Part shown: piece by piece, positions 52,195 through 63,998 of the stretch | Numbering within the stretch: position 1 is the stretch's first letter | How the letters are laid out: each line of letters begins with the position of its first letter | Assembly (NCBI RefSeq): GCF_003201595.1 | Contig: NZ_QJJS01000003.1 | Span: 1 to 64,000, forward strand | Direction: 5' to 3' | Length of the DNA stretch: 64,000 nt | Source: Sphaerotilus hippei | Lineage (GTDB): Bacteria > Pseudomonadota > Gammaproteobacteria > Burkholderiales > Burkholderiaceae_C | Position numbers and translations under genes: made by a program | Notes under the pieces: generated by a model | Told to the model about the DNA's origin: nothing | Database searches by the model: none | What the model saw: only the letters and a program-made list of their open reading frames with translations

Positions 52195-53619
52195 ATGACC
52201 ACTTCGCGACGACACTTCCTTCGCACCGCCTCCGGCCTGGCTGCCGCGGTCGGTCCGCTCCACACCCACCTGGCCTCGCCGTTCGCGCTCAGCCTCGCGG
52301 GGCTGGGGGCGATGGCCTCCCAGAGCGCCTCGGCGGCCGACACCAGCGGCTACCGCGCCCTGGTCTGCCTGTTCATGAACGGCGGCAACGATGCCCACAA
52401 CTGGGTGGTGCCCATCGACGCCACGGGCCATGCCCAGTACACGGCCGTGCGCCGCGAGCTGGCCTGGCCGCTGGCCCGGCTGCAGGGCATCACCAGCACG
52501 ACCCAGGGCTCGGGCCGCAGCTTCGGCATGCCGCAGGAGCTGGCGCCGCTGCGCAGCTGGTACGAGGCGGGGCGGGCGGCGGTGCTGGCCAACGTCGGCC
52601 CGCTGGTGCGGCCGATCACCAAGGCCGAATACCTGGCCGGCACGGCCCTGCCCAGCAAGCTCTTCTCGCACAACGACCAGCAGTCGACCTGGCAGTCGCT
52701 GTCGCCCGAAGGGGCGCTGTCGGGCTGGGGCGGACGCATGGGCGACCTGCTGATGTCGGCCAACTCGCAGCCGGTGTTCACCGCGGTGTCCTCGGCCGGC
52801 AATGCGGTGTTCCTGTCGGGCAACAGCGTGACGCAGTACCAGGTCAGCGTCGACGGCCCGGTGGGCGTCAACCACCTCACCCGCGGCTGGGGGCTGGAGT
52901 CGAACTCGGCGTCGCCCGTGCTGCGCACGGTGCTGCAGACCTCCGGCAGCAACGTGTTCCAGTCCGAGTACGCCCGGGTCATGCGGCGATCGCTCGAGAC
53001 GGCCGCGACGCTGCGCACCGCGCTGTCGTCCACCGCGGTGCCCGCGCTGCCGACCTCGGCCATCGCCCTGCCGTCGGGCGGCACGCTGAACCTGAGCCAG
53101 GACGACCTCGCCCGCCAGTTGCGCATCGTCGCGCAGATGATCGGCGCCGGCCCCGCCATGGGCATGCGCCGCCAGGTCTTCATGGTGTCGATCGGCGGCT
53201 TCGACACCCATGCCTTCCAGTGGCGTGACCAGCCGCTGCTGATGTCGCGCGTGGCCCATTCGGTCGACTGGTTCCTGCGCACGCTGCAGGGCATCGGCCT
53301 GTTCGACAACACCCTGCTGTTCACCGCCAGCGACTTCGGCCGCACGCTGACGAGCAACGGCGCGGGCAGCGACCACGGCTGGGGCTCGCATCACTTCGTC
53401 GCCGGCGGGGCGGTGCGTGGCCGCACGATCTACGGCAGCTTCCCGGTCACGGCGCTGGGCACGGCCACCGACGCCGGCTCCGGGCGCCTGCTGCCGACCA
53501 CCTCGGTGACCCAGTACGCCGCGACGATGGGGCGCTGGATGGGCCTGACGTCGTCCGAGCTGGCGACGGTGCTGCCCGACCTGGGCAACTACTCGAACAC
53601 CGCCCTCGGTTTTGTGTGA
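52195..53619 (+). CDS. DUF1501 Tat-exported protein
   Basis: The 474-residue protein has a Tat-type signal, TSRRHFLRTASGLAAAVG. DUF1501 follows, with ALVCLFMNGGNDAHNWVVP, RPITKAEYLAG, FSHNDQQSTWQS, MVSIGGFDTHAF and TLLFTASDFGRTLTSNG, which carry conserved Asp and His of a sulfatase/alkaline-phosphatase-like fold. The catalytic residues of the true enzymes are only partly matched, so an enzyme role is unproven. It is coupled to the DUF1800 gene (4 bases) and is probably exported to work with it. Confidence 0.88.
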   Translation: MTTSRRHFLRTASGLAAAVGPLHTHLASPFALSLAGLGAMASQSASAADTSGYRALVCLFMNGGNDAHNWVVPIDATGHAQYTAVRRELAWPLARLQGITSTTQGSGRSFGMPQELAPLRSWYEAGRAAVLANVGPLVRPITKAEYLAGTALPSKLFSHNDQQSTWQSLSPEGALSGWGGRMGDLLMSANSQPVFTAVSSAGNAVFLSGNSVTQYQVSVDGPVGVNHLTRGWGLESNSASPVLRTVLQTSGSNVFQSEYARVMRRSLETAATLRTALSSTAVPALPTSAIALPSGGTLNLSQDDLARQLRIVAQMIGAGPAMGMRRQVFMVSIGGFDTHAFQWRDQPLLMSRVAHSVDWFLRTLQGIGLFDNTLLFTASDFGRTLTSNGAGSDHGWGSHHFVAGGAVRGRTIYGSFPVTALGTATDAGSGRLLPTTSVTQYAATMGRWMGLTSSELATVLPDLGNYSNTALGFV

Positions 53620-53947
53620 CGGTTGTCGGACGACGGGTTACCGAGGGGTTTCACCAGGGAGCGGGCCGACGCCAGAGCGAAGACGCAAGATCGGCGGGCT
53701 GAAACCGTTGTCACCACGGTTCATCGTCCGTGCAGACCCGGATGGACGCGCGGGCCTTGCGACGAAGCAGGGTCCGGGCCGGCCGTTGCGGGCGTCCCGC
53801 GGCGACACTGATCCGGCCCGGCGGGCCGGGAGAACCCTTGAAATGGGATCGATCCGGCCGGGCGCGCCGGTGGCACGGAACTGGCCCCTGAGGGTTCAGC
53901 CTGCAACAGCAGGTGTTCGACCGAACCCATCAGAAGGAGACCTTCCA
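53619..53947. other. 327-base region between the DUF1501 and porin genes
   Basis: No supported coding frame, terminator or regulatory motif was identified. It probably holds the porin promoter. Confidence 0.4.
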
Positions 53948-55134
53948 TGCAACCGACGATCCTCGCCCGCGCCGCCGCCCTGTGCCTGCTGGCTGCTGCC
54001 GGCAGCAGCCACGCCGTCAGCTTCACCCAGGGCGACATGACCCTGGACATCAATGGCACGATCAACGGCTTCTACCTGAACCGGGACGTCACCACCACCG
54101 TCAAGGCCACCGGCGCCCAGACCAGGACGCAGGACAGCGCCGTCGGCAACGGCCTGCTGCCGGGCTGGATCAACTTCGTGGCCACCACCAAGGTGGATGA
54201 GCAGGACATCAAGGCGCACATCAGCTTCGCCCCGGGCCTGAACAACAACTCCACCATCGTCGGCCTGCCCAATGCGGCCACGCCCGGCAATGGCAATCCC
54301 TACAGCCAGATCGACACGCGCAACGTCTACTTCCAGTTCGGCAACGCCAGCTGGGGCCGCCTGAAGTTCGGCCGTGACATCGGCCTGTTCGGCCAGAACG
54401 TCATCCTGTCGGACATGACGCTGCTGGGCGTGGGTGGCACGACCGGAGCCAACATCCCGTTCAACACCACCTTCGGCATGATCGGCCACGGCTACATGTA
54501 CACCGGCTTCCAGCCGCAGATCACCTACTCGACGCCGGACCTGGGTGGCCTCTCGGCGGCCGCCGGCATCTTCCAGCCGAGCAAGTTCGCCGGGGATTCC
54601 ACCAAGAGCCCGGGTTTCCAGGCCAAGGTCGACTACGACTTCAAGGGGGCGGCCAACGGCAAGGTCTGGGCCGGGCTGGTCAGCCAGAACACCCACTGCT
54701 CGAACTCGCCCTGCAGCACGCCGGCCTTCAACGCCCGCGGCTTCGAGCTGGGGGCCAAGGCCGGCGTCGGGGATTTCGAGGCGCTGGCCTACGGCTTCAC
54801 CGGCAAGGGCCTGGGCCTGTCGACCGTCGGGGCCCAGTTCTTCGGCGGCAGCGACGGCGCCGGCAACCGCACCGAGTCCAAGGGTTATTTCCTGCAAGGC
54901 ACCTACAGGATGGGGGCGACCAAGCTCGGCCTGAACCTGGGCCAGAACAAGGACAAGGGCGGCGTGCTGGGGGCGGGCAACGAGCGCAAGAACACGGCCT
55001 ACACCGCCGGCGTCTACCACGCGCTCAACAAGTACATCACCCTGGTGGGCGAGTACAACAACGAGAAGGTCACCGACAGCACGACCGAGACCAGGTCGCG
55101 CACGCTGTCGCTGGGTGGCATCGTCTTCTTCTGA
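53947..55134 (+). CDS. Gram-negative porin
   Basis: The 395-residue protein has a signal peptide (ARAAALCLLAAAGSSHA) and alternating beta-strand pattern to the end, closing with RTLSLGGIVFF; the terminal Phe is the usual outer-membrane assembly signal. RNVYFQFGNASWGRLKFGRDIGLFG resembles the betaproteobacterial porin strand-loop region. It forms a trimeric diffusion pore. AGAAGGAGA precedes the ATG. Substrate selectivity is unknown. Confidence 0.9.
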   Translation: MQPTILARAAALCLLAAAGSSHAVSFTQGDMTLDINGTINGFYLNRDVTTTVKATGAQTRTQDSAVGNGLLPGWINFVATTKVDEQDIKAHISFAPGLNNNSTIVGLPNAATPGNGNPYSQIDTRNVYFQFGNASWGRLKFGRDIGLFGQNVILSDMTLLGVGGTTGANIPFNTTFGMIGHGYMYTGFQPQITYSTPDLGGLSAAAGIFQPSKFAGDSTKSPGFQAKVDYDFKGAANGKVWAGLVSQNTHCSNSPCSTPAFNARGFELGAKAGVGDFEALAYGFTGKGLGLSTVGAQFFGGSDGAGNRTESKGYFLQGTYRMGATKLGLNLGQNKDKGGVLGAGNERKNTAYTAGVYHALNKYITLVGEYNNEKVTDSTTETRSRTLSLGGIVFF

Positions 55135-55238
55135 TCCCGGTCACGCCGGGGCACGGGCCCGGCCCGTGAAGTGACGGCGGCGTGTGCGGGGTGGGCCGCA
55201 CGCGCCGTCTTCCTTTCGGGCCCGGGACCGTCGGGCCG

Positions 55239-56021
55239 TCAACCGGCCTCGGCAGGCGCCTGATGGCCACCCGGGCGGGCCGGATCGCCGTGGCGCTGCC
55301 AGCGGCCGTCGGCCGCCAGCAGCTCGTGGGGCAGGAACTGCGACTTGTAGGCCATCTTGCGGCTCTGGTCGATCCAGTAGCCCAGGTAGACGTGGGGCAG
55401 CCGCAGCTCGCGCGCCTGCTCGATCTGCCACAGCACGTTGTAGGTGCCGTAGCTGGCCTCGTCGTCGGGCTCGTAGAAGGTGTAGACCGCCGACAGGCCG
55501 TCGTCGAGCACGTCGAGGATGGAGACCATCTTCAGCACGTCGCGGCCATCGGGCTGGCGCTGGCGGAACTCCACCAGCCGCGAGTTGACCCGGCTCTGCA
55601 GCAGGAACTGGGTGTACTGGTCGATCGAATCCTGGTCCATGCCGCCGCCCGAGTGGCGCTGCATCTGGTAGCGCAGGTAGAGCGCGTAGTGCTCGTCGAC
55701 GAAACCCAGCCGCATGACCCGGGCCTCGAGCCCCTGGTGGGCCTTCCAGGCGCGGCGCTGGCTGCGCCGGGGCTGGAAGTCGGCCACGGGGATGCGCAGC
55801 GGCACACAGGCCCGGCAGCCGTCGCAGTAGGGCCGGTAGGTGAACAGGCCGCTGCGGCGGAACCCCGCGGCCACCAGCTCCGAGTAGGTGTCGGCGTGGA
55901 TCAGGTGCGAGGGCGTGGCCACCTGGGAGCGCGCCTGCCGCCCGCCCAGGTAGCTGCAGGGGTAGGGCGCGGTGGCATAGAACTGCAGCTGCGCGAGTGG
56001 AAGATCCTTCGGGTAGGTCAC
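55239..56021 (-). CDS. bpt: Aspartate/glutamate leucyltransferase (Bpt)
   Basis: The 260-residue enzyme transfers Leu from Leu-tRNA to N-terminal Asp or Glu, marking proteins for the ClpAP N-end-rule path. Motifs: [40 protein letters not shown] (Cys-rich N-domain), and [21 protein letters not shown] with [11 protein letters not shown] near the C-terminus. A GTG at 56021 gives the family-typical V/M-T-Y-P-K-D-L-P start; an ATG at 56057 would add 12 residues. The related aat lies 3.3 kb away with a two-component system between. Confidence 0.93.
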   Translation of the reverse strand: MTYPKDLPLAQLQFYATAPYPCSYLGGRQARSQVATPSHLIHADTYSELVAAGFRRSGLFTYRPYCDGCRACVPLRIPVADFQPRRSQRRAWKAHQGLEARVMRLGFVDEHYALYLRYQMQRHSGGGMDQDSIDQYTQFLLQSRVNSRLVEFRQRQPDGRDVLKMVSILDVLDDGLSAVYTFYEPDDEASYGTYNVLWQIEQARELRLPHVYLGYWIDQSRKMAYKSQFLPHELLAADGRWQRHGDPARPGGHQAPAEAG

Positions 56022-56101
56022 GGTACGGCGGTCCCTCGTGCCGGGCGCACGCTCCATCGGCGTCGGCCCCGGTGCACCGTCATCATAGGGTCACCGGCGC
56101 C

Positions 56102-56545
56102 TCAGCGGGCGTCGAGCCCCGGCGGCGGGGCGTTGGTGGCCACCCAGTAGACCCCCAGGGCCGCCACGGTCCGGGCGAAGTCGTCGAAGTCGAGCGGCTT
56201 GCGCACATAGCTGTTGGCGCCGTTGCGGTAGCTGCCCAGGCGGTCGATCTCCTCGTCCGACGAGGTCAGGATCACCACCGGCAGCAGGCGGGTCTGCTCG
56301 CGTGCACGCAGCTCGGCCAGCACCTCGACGCCCGACAACCGGGGCAGGCCGATGTCCAGCAGCACGACCGTGGGCAGCAGCGGCCCTTCCCGGTCGGCGT
56401 ATTCGCCCTGGCGAAACAGGTAGTCGAGCGCCTGCTGCCCGTCGCGCACGACGTCGATGCGGTCGACCACGTCGGCCCGGCGCAGCGCCCGCAGCGTCAG
56501 CTTCTCGTCCTGGGGATTGTCCTCAACCAGCAGGATGGTCTTCAT
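56102..56545 (-). CDS. Single-domain response regulator (Rcp1-like)
   Basis: The 147-residue protein is a stand-alone receiver domain. It has ILLVEDNPQDEKLTL (acidic pair), VVLLDIGLPRLSGVEVLAEL with the phosphoacceptor Asp, VILTSSDEE and YVRKPLDFDDFARTV with the conserved Lys. The extra residues between the second and third motifs fit the Rcp1/phytochrome-associated type. No output domain is present. It starts 23 bases inside the end of the sensor kinase gene, so the two are translationally coupled. Confidence 0.93.
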   Translation of the reverse strand: MKTILLVEDNPQDEKLTLRALRRADVVDRIDVVRDGQQALDYLFRQGEYADREGPLLPTVVLLDIGLPRLSGVEVLAELRAREQTRLLPVVILTSSDEEIDRLGSYRNGANSYVRKPLDFDDFARTVAALGVYWVATNAPPPGLDAR

Positions 56546-59216
56546 GGTCGTCGGCCCCGGGTGCAGGCACCGGGGCGGGAGTGAGGGTGAACATGAACCG
56601 TGCGCCCCGGCCGGGTTCACCCCGGGCCTGCAGGTCGCCGCCGTGGCGGCGCACGATGCGGTAGACCGTGGCCAGGCCGATGCCCAGACCGGGAAACTCG
56701 TCGATGCGGTGCAGTCGCTGGAAGGGCTTGCCCAGGCGCTGGGCGTATTTCATGTCGAAGCCGCTGCCATTGTCCTCGATGGCGATCCAGTCGCGCCCGT
56801 CCTGCCGCAGGCCTTGCACATGCAGCCGTGCCGGCGTGGAGCGGGCGGTGTATTTCCAGGCATTGCCCAGCAGGTTGCGCATCAGCGCGTCGAGCATGCG
56901 GCGGTCGCCGCACTGCGACAGGCCCGGGTCGATCTGCCACTGCACCTGCCGCCCGGGCTCGGTGCGCTGCAGCTCCTCGAGCAGCCGCGTCGCCATCTGC
57001 GAGACGTCGACCTCGTCGTGGCGCAGGTCGCCGCGGGTGATGCGCGAGAGCGCCAGCAGCCCGTCGATCAGCTCGGCCATGCGCTGGCTGGCCAGGATGA
57101 TCTGCTGCAGGTCGTCACGCCCCTCGTCATCGAGGCGTGGTCCCTGGTCCTCGATCAGCGACCTCGAGAAGCCGCTCATCGCCCGCAGCGGGGCGCGCAG
57201 GTCGTGCGAGACCGCGTAGGCGAAGCTGTCGAGCTCGGCGTTGGCCGCGGTGAGCTCGGCCGTGCGGGCCTGCACCCGTTCCTCGAGCGCGGCGTTGAGC
57301 GCGCGCACCGCGTCCTCCGCCTCCCGCAGTTCGGTGACGTCCTGCAGCGCCGCCTCGAGCCGGACCACCCGGCCCCGCTCCTGCACCGGCAGGCCCTGCA
57401 TGCGCACGCTGCGGGTGGTGCCATCGCCACGCTGCAGCGTCAGGATCAGGTCCCAGGCCTCCTGCTGTCCGAAGCCCCGCTCGATCGCGGCCGTCAGCGC
57501 GCTGCGCGAGGCCGGGTCGTAGGCCAGCAGCGCCTCGTCGGCGGGCAGGGCGCTGCGCCCCGGCTGGCCATGGATGCGCGCGGTCTCCTCGGTCCACGTG
57601 ACCTGGCGCGGCTCACGTTCGCAGGCCCAGCCGCCCACGTGCGCCAGCGCGCTGGTGCGCTCGAGCAGGCGGTGCAGCGCCAGCAGGTCCCGTTCGATCA
57701 GGCGCTGCACCGTCACGTCGCGCATCACCACATGGTGGGCCCGCTGGCCGCGGTCGAAGAAGGCCGACACCGTCACCTCCACCTCGCGGGCCTCGCCGTC
57801 CAGGCGCCGCAGCGTGTGCAGGCCCGGGCGGACCCGCGTGCCGGTGACGGGGCCGTCGCCGGATCCGTCCAGCGCCTCGGGCGGATGCAACGTGTGCACG
57901 GGCCGGCCGATCAGCGCCCGCGCCTCACCGGCGCCGAACAGGGCCGCACAGGCGCGGTTGGCCAGCACGACGCGGCCGTCCTGGTGCACGCAGACCGCGT
58001 CGGGCGATTCCTCGAACAGCGCCAGGTAGCGCTGCGCCATCTCCTCGCGCTGCTGCATCTGGTCGCGGGTGCGTTCGTGCAGCTGGTGCAGGGCGCTGGT
58101 CAGCTGGCCCAGCTCGTCCGGGCGCTGCGGGCCGGGGTCGGCGGACCGCTGGCCGGGCGTGTCGTTCTGGAGCTGCCGCGCGGTGCGGGCCAGCGCCACG
58201 ATCGGGCGGCTCAGCCGTCCGGCCAGCCACCAGCTCAGCACCGCGAACATCAGCGCCCAGCCCAGGCCGAGCGCCAGCACGCGCTGCTGCAGTTCGGTCG
58301 CGTGCAGGCGCACCCCTCGTGCATCCTGGCGCAGCAGCAGCGTCCAGTCCGGCAGGTCGACCCGCTCCAGCACCGGTCCGGCCCGGTTCAGGTGCAGGCC
58401 CACCGACACATGCTCGCTCCCGTCGGGCCAGGCCAGCGTGACCGAGGCGGGCCGGTCGATCACCTCGTCCAGCTCGGGCATCACCAGCCGCTGGCCATTG
58501 AGCGGCGGCGGGCCGATCCAGACCTGTCCCAGGGCATCGGTCACCACCAGATCGGCGGCGGCGGTCTGGGTGTCGGCGCCGAGCATGGCCTTGCTGTCGG
58601 CCTCGATCAGCTCCCAGCCCAGATGGGCGATCAGCACCGCGCCGGGCTGGCCGTTGCTGTCGTAGACCGGGATCGCCAGATCGAGCAGCCGGGGCAGGCC
58701 CCCCTCGGGATGAGGCGGCAGCTGGTAGCGCAGCGAGTCCGACAGGTAGACATTGCCGATGACGGGCTGCCGCCGCGCGAGCTGGAACCAGGGGCGAGCG
58801 GAAAAGTCGACCAGGCGCTGCAGCTCGCCGGTCGAGACCCGCACCTGCCCGTCCTGGTCGACCAGGCCCAGCCAGACGAAGCCCGACTGCGACAGCTTGA
58901 GCTGCTCCAGCGCCACGCGGATGTCGAGGTCGCTGAGCGTGCCGTCCACCCAGCCGGGCAGCGAGGTGGCCCGCTCCATCTCCTGCAGGTGGCCGACCAG
59001 CCTGAGGGCCAGCGAGCGCTGCATCTGCTGGAGCTGCAGGCGCGCGATCTGGCCGACCCGCATCTCCAGCTGCTGCATCTCGAAGCGGAACACCGCGGTC
59101 GCCGCGGCCACCGCCAGCAGCACGCCGGTCAGCCCGAAGACGAGGGCAAAACGCGCCCGCACATTGCGGCGCGGATCCCACAGCGACAGCAGCTTGCCCA
59201 GGGTCGACTCCATCAT
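56523..59216 (-). CDS. Membrane sensor histidine kinase with sensory loop, HAMP, two PAS domains
   Basis: The 897-residue kinase has TM1 at about 22-42, a periplasmic sensing region of about 265 residues (dCache-like from its position), TM2 at about 313-335, and HAMP at about 336-390 (RLSRPIVALARTARQL). Two PAS domains follow (about 398-500, YLALFEESPDAVCVHQDGRVV, and about 530-640). HisKA has the phosphoacceptor His in SHDLRAPLRAMSGFSRSL (about residue 671), and HATPase has NLLGNAWKYTARS and EDNGSGFDMKYAQ. The start follows ATG-ATG at 59216. Its ligand is unknown. Confidence 0.93.
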   Translation of the reverse strand: MMESTLGKLLSLWDPRRNVRARFALVFGLTGVLLAVAAATAVFRFEMQQLEMRVGQIARLQLQQMQRSLALRLVGHLQEMERATSLPGWVDGTLSDLDIRVALEQLKLSQSGFVWLGLVDQDGQVRVSTGELQRLVDFSARPWFQLARRQPVIGNVYLSDSLRYQLPPHPEGGLPRLLDLAIPVYDSNGQPGAVLIAHLGWELIEADSKAMLGADTQTAAADLVVTDALGQVWIGPPPLNGQRLVMPELDEVIDRPASVTLAWPDGSEHVSVGLHLNRAGPVLERVDLPDWTLLLRQDARGVRLHATELQQRVLALGLGWALMFAVLSWWLAGRLSRPIVALARTARQLQNDTPGQRSADPGPQRPDELGQLTSALHQLHERTRDQMQQREEMAQRYLALFEESPDAVCVHQDGRVVLANRACAALFGAGEARALIGRPVHTLHPPEALDGSGDGPVTGTRVRPGLHTLRRLDGEAREVEVTVSAFFDRGQRAHHVVMRDVTVQRLIERDLLALHRLLERTSALAHVGGWACEREPRQVTWTEETARIHGQPGRSALPADEALLAYDPASRSALTAAIERGFGQQEAWDLILTLQRGDGTTRSVRMQGLPVQERGRVVRLEAALQDVTELREAEDAVRALNAALEERVQARTAELTAANAELDSFAYAVSHDLRAPLRAMSGFSRSLIEDQGPRLDDEGRDDLQQIILASQRMAELIDGLLALSRITRGDLRHDEVDVSQMATRLLEELQRTEPGRQVQWQIDPGLSQCGDRRMLDALMRNLLGNAWKYTARSTPARLHVQGLRQDGRDWIAIEDNGSGFDMKYAQRLGKPFQRLHRIDEFPGLGIGLATVYRIVRRHGGDLQARGEPGRGARFMFTLTPAPVPAPGADDHEDHPAG

Positions 59217-59345
59217 GGTCCGTCCATCGGACCATTGTCGACAGCGGGCCCGGGGCCTGCCACTCGGGATAGATCCCCAGCGACAGCGGGCCGGAAATGC
59301 GCTGCAAGAAAGTACAGGGTCCGGCGCACGCCCGGGGGCCGCGCG

Positions 59346-60083
59346 TCAGGCCAGCGTGTCCCACCAGCGGGGCGACAGCACGAAACGCTGCGGCCCGGGC
59401 TGCGGCGTCACCGCCTGCAGATGGGCCTCGAAGGCCTCGCGCGGGACCGGTGCCGCGCCCATCGACGCCAGGTGGCGGGTCTGCTGCTGGCAGTCGATCC
59501 AGGGGATGTGCTGCTCGCGGCACCAGGCCACCAGCGCCGCCAGCGCGATCTTGGAGGCGTCGGTGCGGTGCGCGAACATCGACTCGCCGAAGAACATGCG
59601 GCCGATGCACACGCCGTAGAGGCCGCCCACCAGCTCGCCGTCGATGCGCGTCTCGATGCCGTGCACCCCGCCCAGGGCGGCCCAGCGCATGTAGGCCCGC
59701 TGCATCGCGGGCACGATCCAGGTGCCGGACTGGCCCTCGCGGGGCGTGCCGGCGCAGGCGCGGATCACGGCGGGGGTGTCGCGGTCCATGACCACCTCGC
59801 AGCCGGGGGTGGCCATGAAGCGCTGCACCACCTTGCGCAGCGAGCGGTGGTAGCGGAAGTCGGCGGTGGCCAGCACCATGCGCGGCGACGTGCTCCACCA
59901 GAGGATGGGGTCGTCGTCGCCGAACCACGGGAAGATGCCGTGGCGATAGGCCTGGTCCAGCCGCGCCGGGCTCAGGCAGCCGCCGGCGGCCAGCAGGCCG
60001 GCCGCGCCGCTGTCCTCGCCCAGCGCCTGCGACGTGGGCGGGAACGGGGCGAGGGGATCGTGGTCGGGCAGCCAGGGCAGCAT
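59346..60083 (-). CDS. aat: Leucyl/phenylalanyl-tRNA-protein transferase (Aat)
   Basis: The 245-residue enzyme adds Leu or Phe to N-terminal Lys or Arg. It has [38 protein letters not shown], and [20 protein letters not shown] with [15 protein letters not shown] near the C-terminus. It lies 16 bases downstream of purM on the minus strand, likely in the same transcript. The sensor kinase follows 129 bases downstream. Confidence 0.95.
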   Translation of the reverse strand: MLPWLPDHDPLAPFPPTSQALGEDSGAAGLLAAGGCLSPARLDQAYRHGIFPWFGDDDPILWWSTSPRMVLATADFRYHRSLRKVVQRFMATPGCEVVMDRDTPAVIRACAGTPREGQSGTWIVPAMQRAYMRWAALGGVHGIETRIDGELVGGLYGVCIGRMFFGESMFAHRTDASKIALAALVAWCREQHIPWIDCQQQTRHLASMGAAPVPREAFEAHLQAVTPQPGPQRFVLSPRWWDTLA

Positions 60084-60099
60084 GGCGAACCCGGCCGGA

Positions 60100-61233
60100 T
60101 CAGCGCAGCTGCAGGTCGTCGTTGCCGAACTCGATGCCCAGCGGCTCGATCAGCAGGCGCTTCGGGCCGGCCTCGACCACGCCGGCGTTCCAGGCGGCGA
60201 TGCCCTGGGCACGGGCGATCTCGACCGTGCGCTCGGCGTCCTCGGCCTGGACGAAGATCGCGAAGCCCGCGCCCATGTTCAGCGTCGAATAGGCCTCGCG
60301 GTCGTCCTGCCGGGCGTGCTGCTGCATGAAGGCCAGCACCGGCGTGACCGGCGGCACGGTGTGGATGCGGTAGGTCAGCTCGGCCGGGTGGCGCAGCAGC
60401 TTGCGCCAGCCGTGGCCGGTGATGTTGGCGCAGTAGCGCGGCGCGATGCCGGCCTTCCACAGCGCCTCGGTGACCGGCGAATACAGCACGGTCGGGGCCA
60501 GCAGCGCCTCGCCGTAGCTCAGGCCGGGCCGGACCTCGGTCAGGTAGCCCTGCGGCAGGCGCTCGACCAGCTTGCGCGCCAGGCTCAGGCCGTTGGCGTG
60601 GATGCCGCTCGATTCCAGCAGGACGATGGCGTCGCCGGCGCCGAGCTGGTCACCGACCGACAGTCGCTCCTTCGGGTTGATCAGGCCGGTGCAGGAGGCG
60701 GCCAGGTCGATGCGGCCGGCCTCGACGATGCCCGCCAGTGCCGGGGTCTCGCCGCCGCCCCAGGCGACGTTGCAGACCTCGCAGGCCTTCTTCCAGCCGG
60801 CCACCAGGGCCTGGGCACGGGCGTTGTCGCCGAACCAGTCGGAGCCGCCGGCGGCCCAGTAGGCCTGCACCACCAGCGGCGTGGCGCCGACGGTGATCAG
60901 GTCGTTGACCGCCATCGCGATCGTGTCCTGGGCGATGCCGTCGTAGTAGCTGCGGCCCGTCAGCGTGGCCATCTCGTCGGCCACCAGGGTCTTGGTGCCC
61001 AGGCACTCGACGATGGAGGCGATGTAGAACGGGCCGACGTCGACGACGTAGGCGGATTCGCCGCGCGAGGCGGCGACTTCGGTGAAACCGTGGCCGGCCA
61101 GCTGCGTCGCGGTCGACGCGGCGGCACGCTGGGCCGAGATCTTCAGCGGGTCGATGAGGTCGTAGTTCACCCCGGCCTGCTCGTAGCTGAGCGTGCCCGG
61201 GTCGGTGGATTCGTGAGGTGCGGCGGGATTCAT
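60100..61233 (-). CDS. purM: Phosphoribosylformylglycinamidine cyclo-ligase (AIR synthetase)
   Basis: The 377-residue enzyme makes AIR in purine synthesis. It has the PurM signatures [31 protein letters not shown], and [21 protein letters not shown]. The C-terminus ends [12 protein letters not shown]. It has a slightly long N-terminus (about 20 extra residues). It diverges from dnaX with 36 bases between starts. Confidence 0.96.
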   Translation of the reverse strand: MNPAAPHESTDPGTLSYEQAGVNYDLIDPLKISAQRAAASTATQLAGHGFTEVAASRGESAYVVDVGPFYIASIVECLGTKTLVADEMATLTGRSYYDGIAQDTIAMAVNDLITVGATPLVVQAYWAAGGSDWFGDNARAQALVAGWKKACEVCNVAWGGGETPALAGIVEAGRIDLAASCTGLINPKERLSVGDQLGAGDAIVLLESSGIHANGLSLARKLVERLPQGYLTEVRPGLSYGEALLAPTVLYSPVTEALWKAGIAPRYCANITGHGWRKLLRHPAELTYRIHTVPPVTPVLAFMQQHARQDDREAYSTLNMGAGFAIFVQAEDAERTVEIARAQGIAAWNAGVVEAGPKRLLIEPLGIEFGNDDLQLR

Positions 61234-61269
61234 GGGGCTGGATTATCGGGCACCCTAGAATCGCGCCCC

Positions 61270-63609
<2,340 letters not shown>

Positions 63610-63616
63610 CCCGGCC

Positions 63617-63640
63617 GGCGCCCGGGGCGCCGATCTTTTT
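63617..63640 (+). terminator. Terminator-like hairpin after dnaX
   Basis: GGCGCC-CGG-GGCGCC stem followed by GATCTTTTT, between the dnaX stop and ybaB. It may reduce readthrough into ybaB. Confidence 0.55.
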
Positions 63641-63671
63641 CTCCCATTGCTGTCGTTGAAAGGACAAACCC

Positions 63672-63998
63672 ATGCTCAAAGGACAACTCGCCGGCCTGAT
63701 GAAACAGGCGCAGGCCATGCAGGACAACCTCAAGAAGGCCCAGGATGAACTGGGCCTGATCGAGGTGGAAGGCCAGTCCGGCGCCGGTCTGGTCAAGGTC
63801 GTCATGACCTGCAAGCACGACGTCAAGCGCATCACCATCGACCCGAGCCTGCTGGCCGACGACAAGGACATGCTCGAGGACCTGGTGGCCGCGGCCTTCA
63901 ACGACGGCGTGCGCCGTGCCGAGGCACTGAGCCAGGAGAAGATGGGCAAGCTGACCGCCGGCATGCCGATGCCCCCGGGCATGAAGTTCCCGTTCTGA
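63672..63998 (+). CDS. ybaB: Nucleoid-associated protein YbaB/EbfC
   Basis: The 108-residue protein has the YbaB fold: [27 protein letters not shown] (helix), [32 protein letters not shown] (beta sheet), and [18 protein letters not shown]. The C-terminus is Met/Pro-rich ([12 protein letters not shown]). It binds DNA as a dimer and is usually coded between dnaX and recR; recR would follow beyond the window edge. AAAGGA precedes the ATG. Confidence 0.96.
   Translation: MLKGQLAGLMKQAQAMQDNLKKAQDELGLIEVEGQSGAGLVKVVMTCKHDVKRITIDPSLLADDKDMLEDLVAAAFNDGVRRAEALSQEKMGKLTAGMPMPPGMKFPF

Noticed and set aside
49860-52343. An 827-codon open frame antisense to the DUF1800 gene.
   Set aside because: Shadow; the DUF1800 frame has a lipobox and family motifs.
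56457-60329. A 1290-codon open frame antisense to the sensor kinase and aat.
   Set aside because: Shadow; contains no domain and crosses real gene ends.
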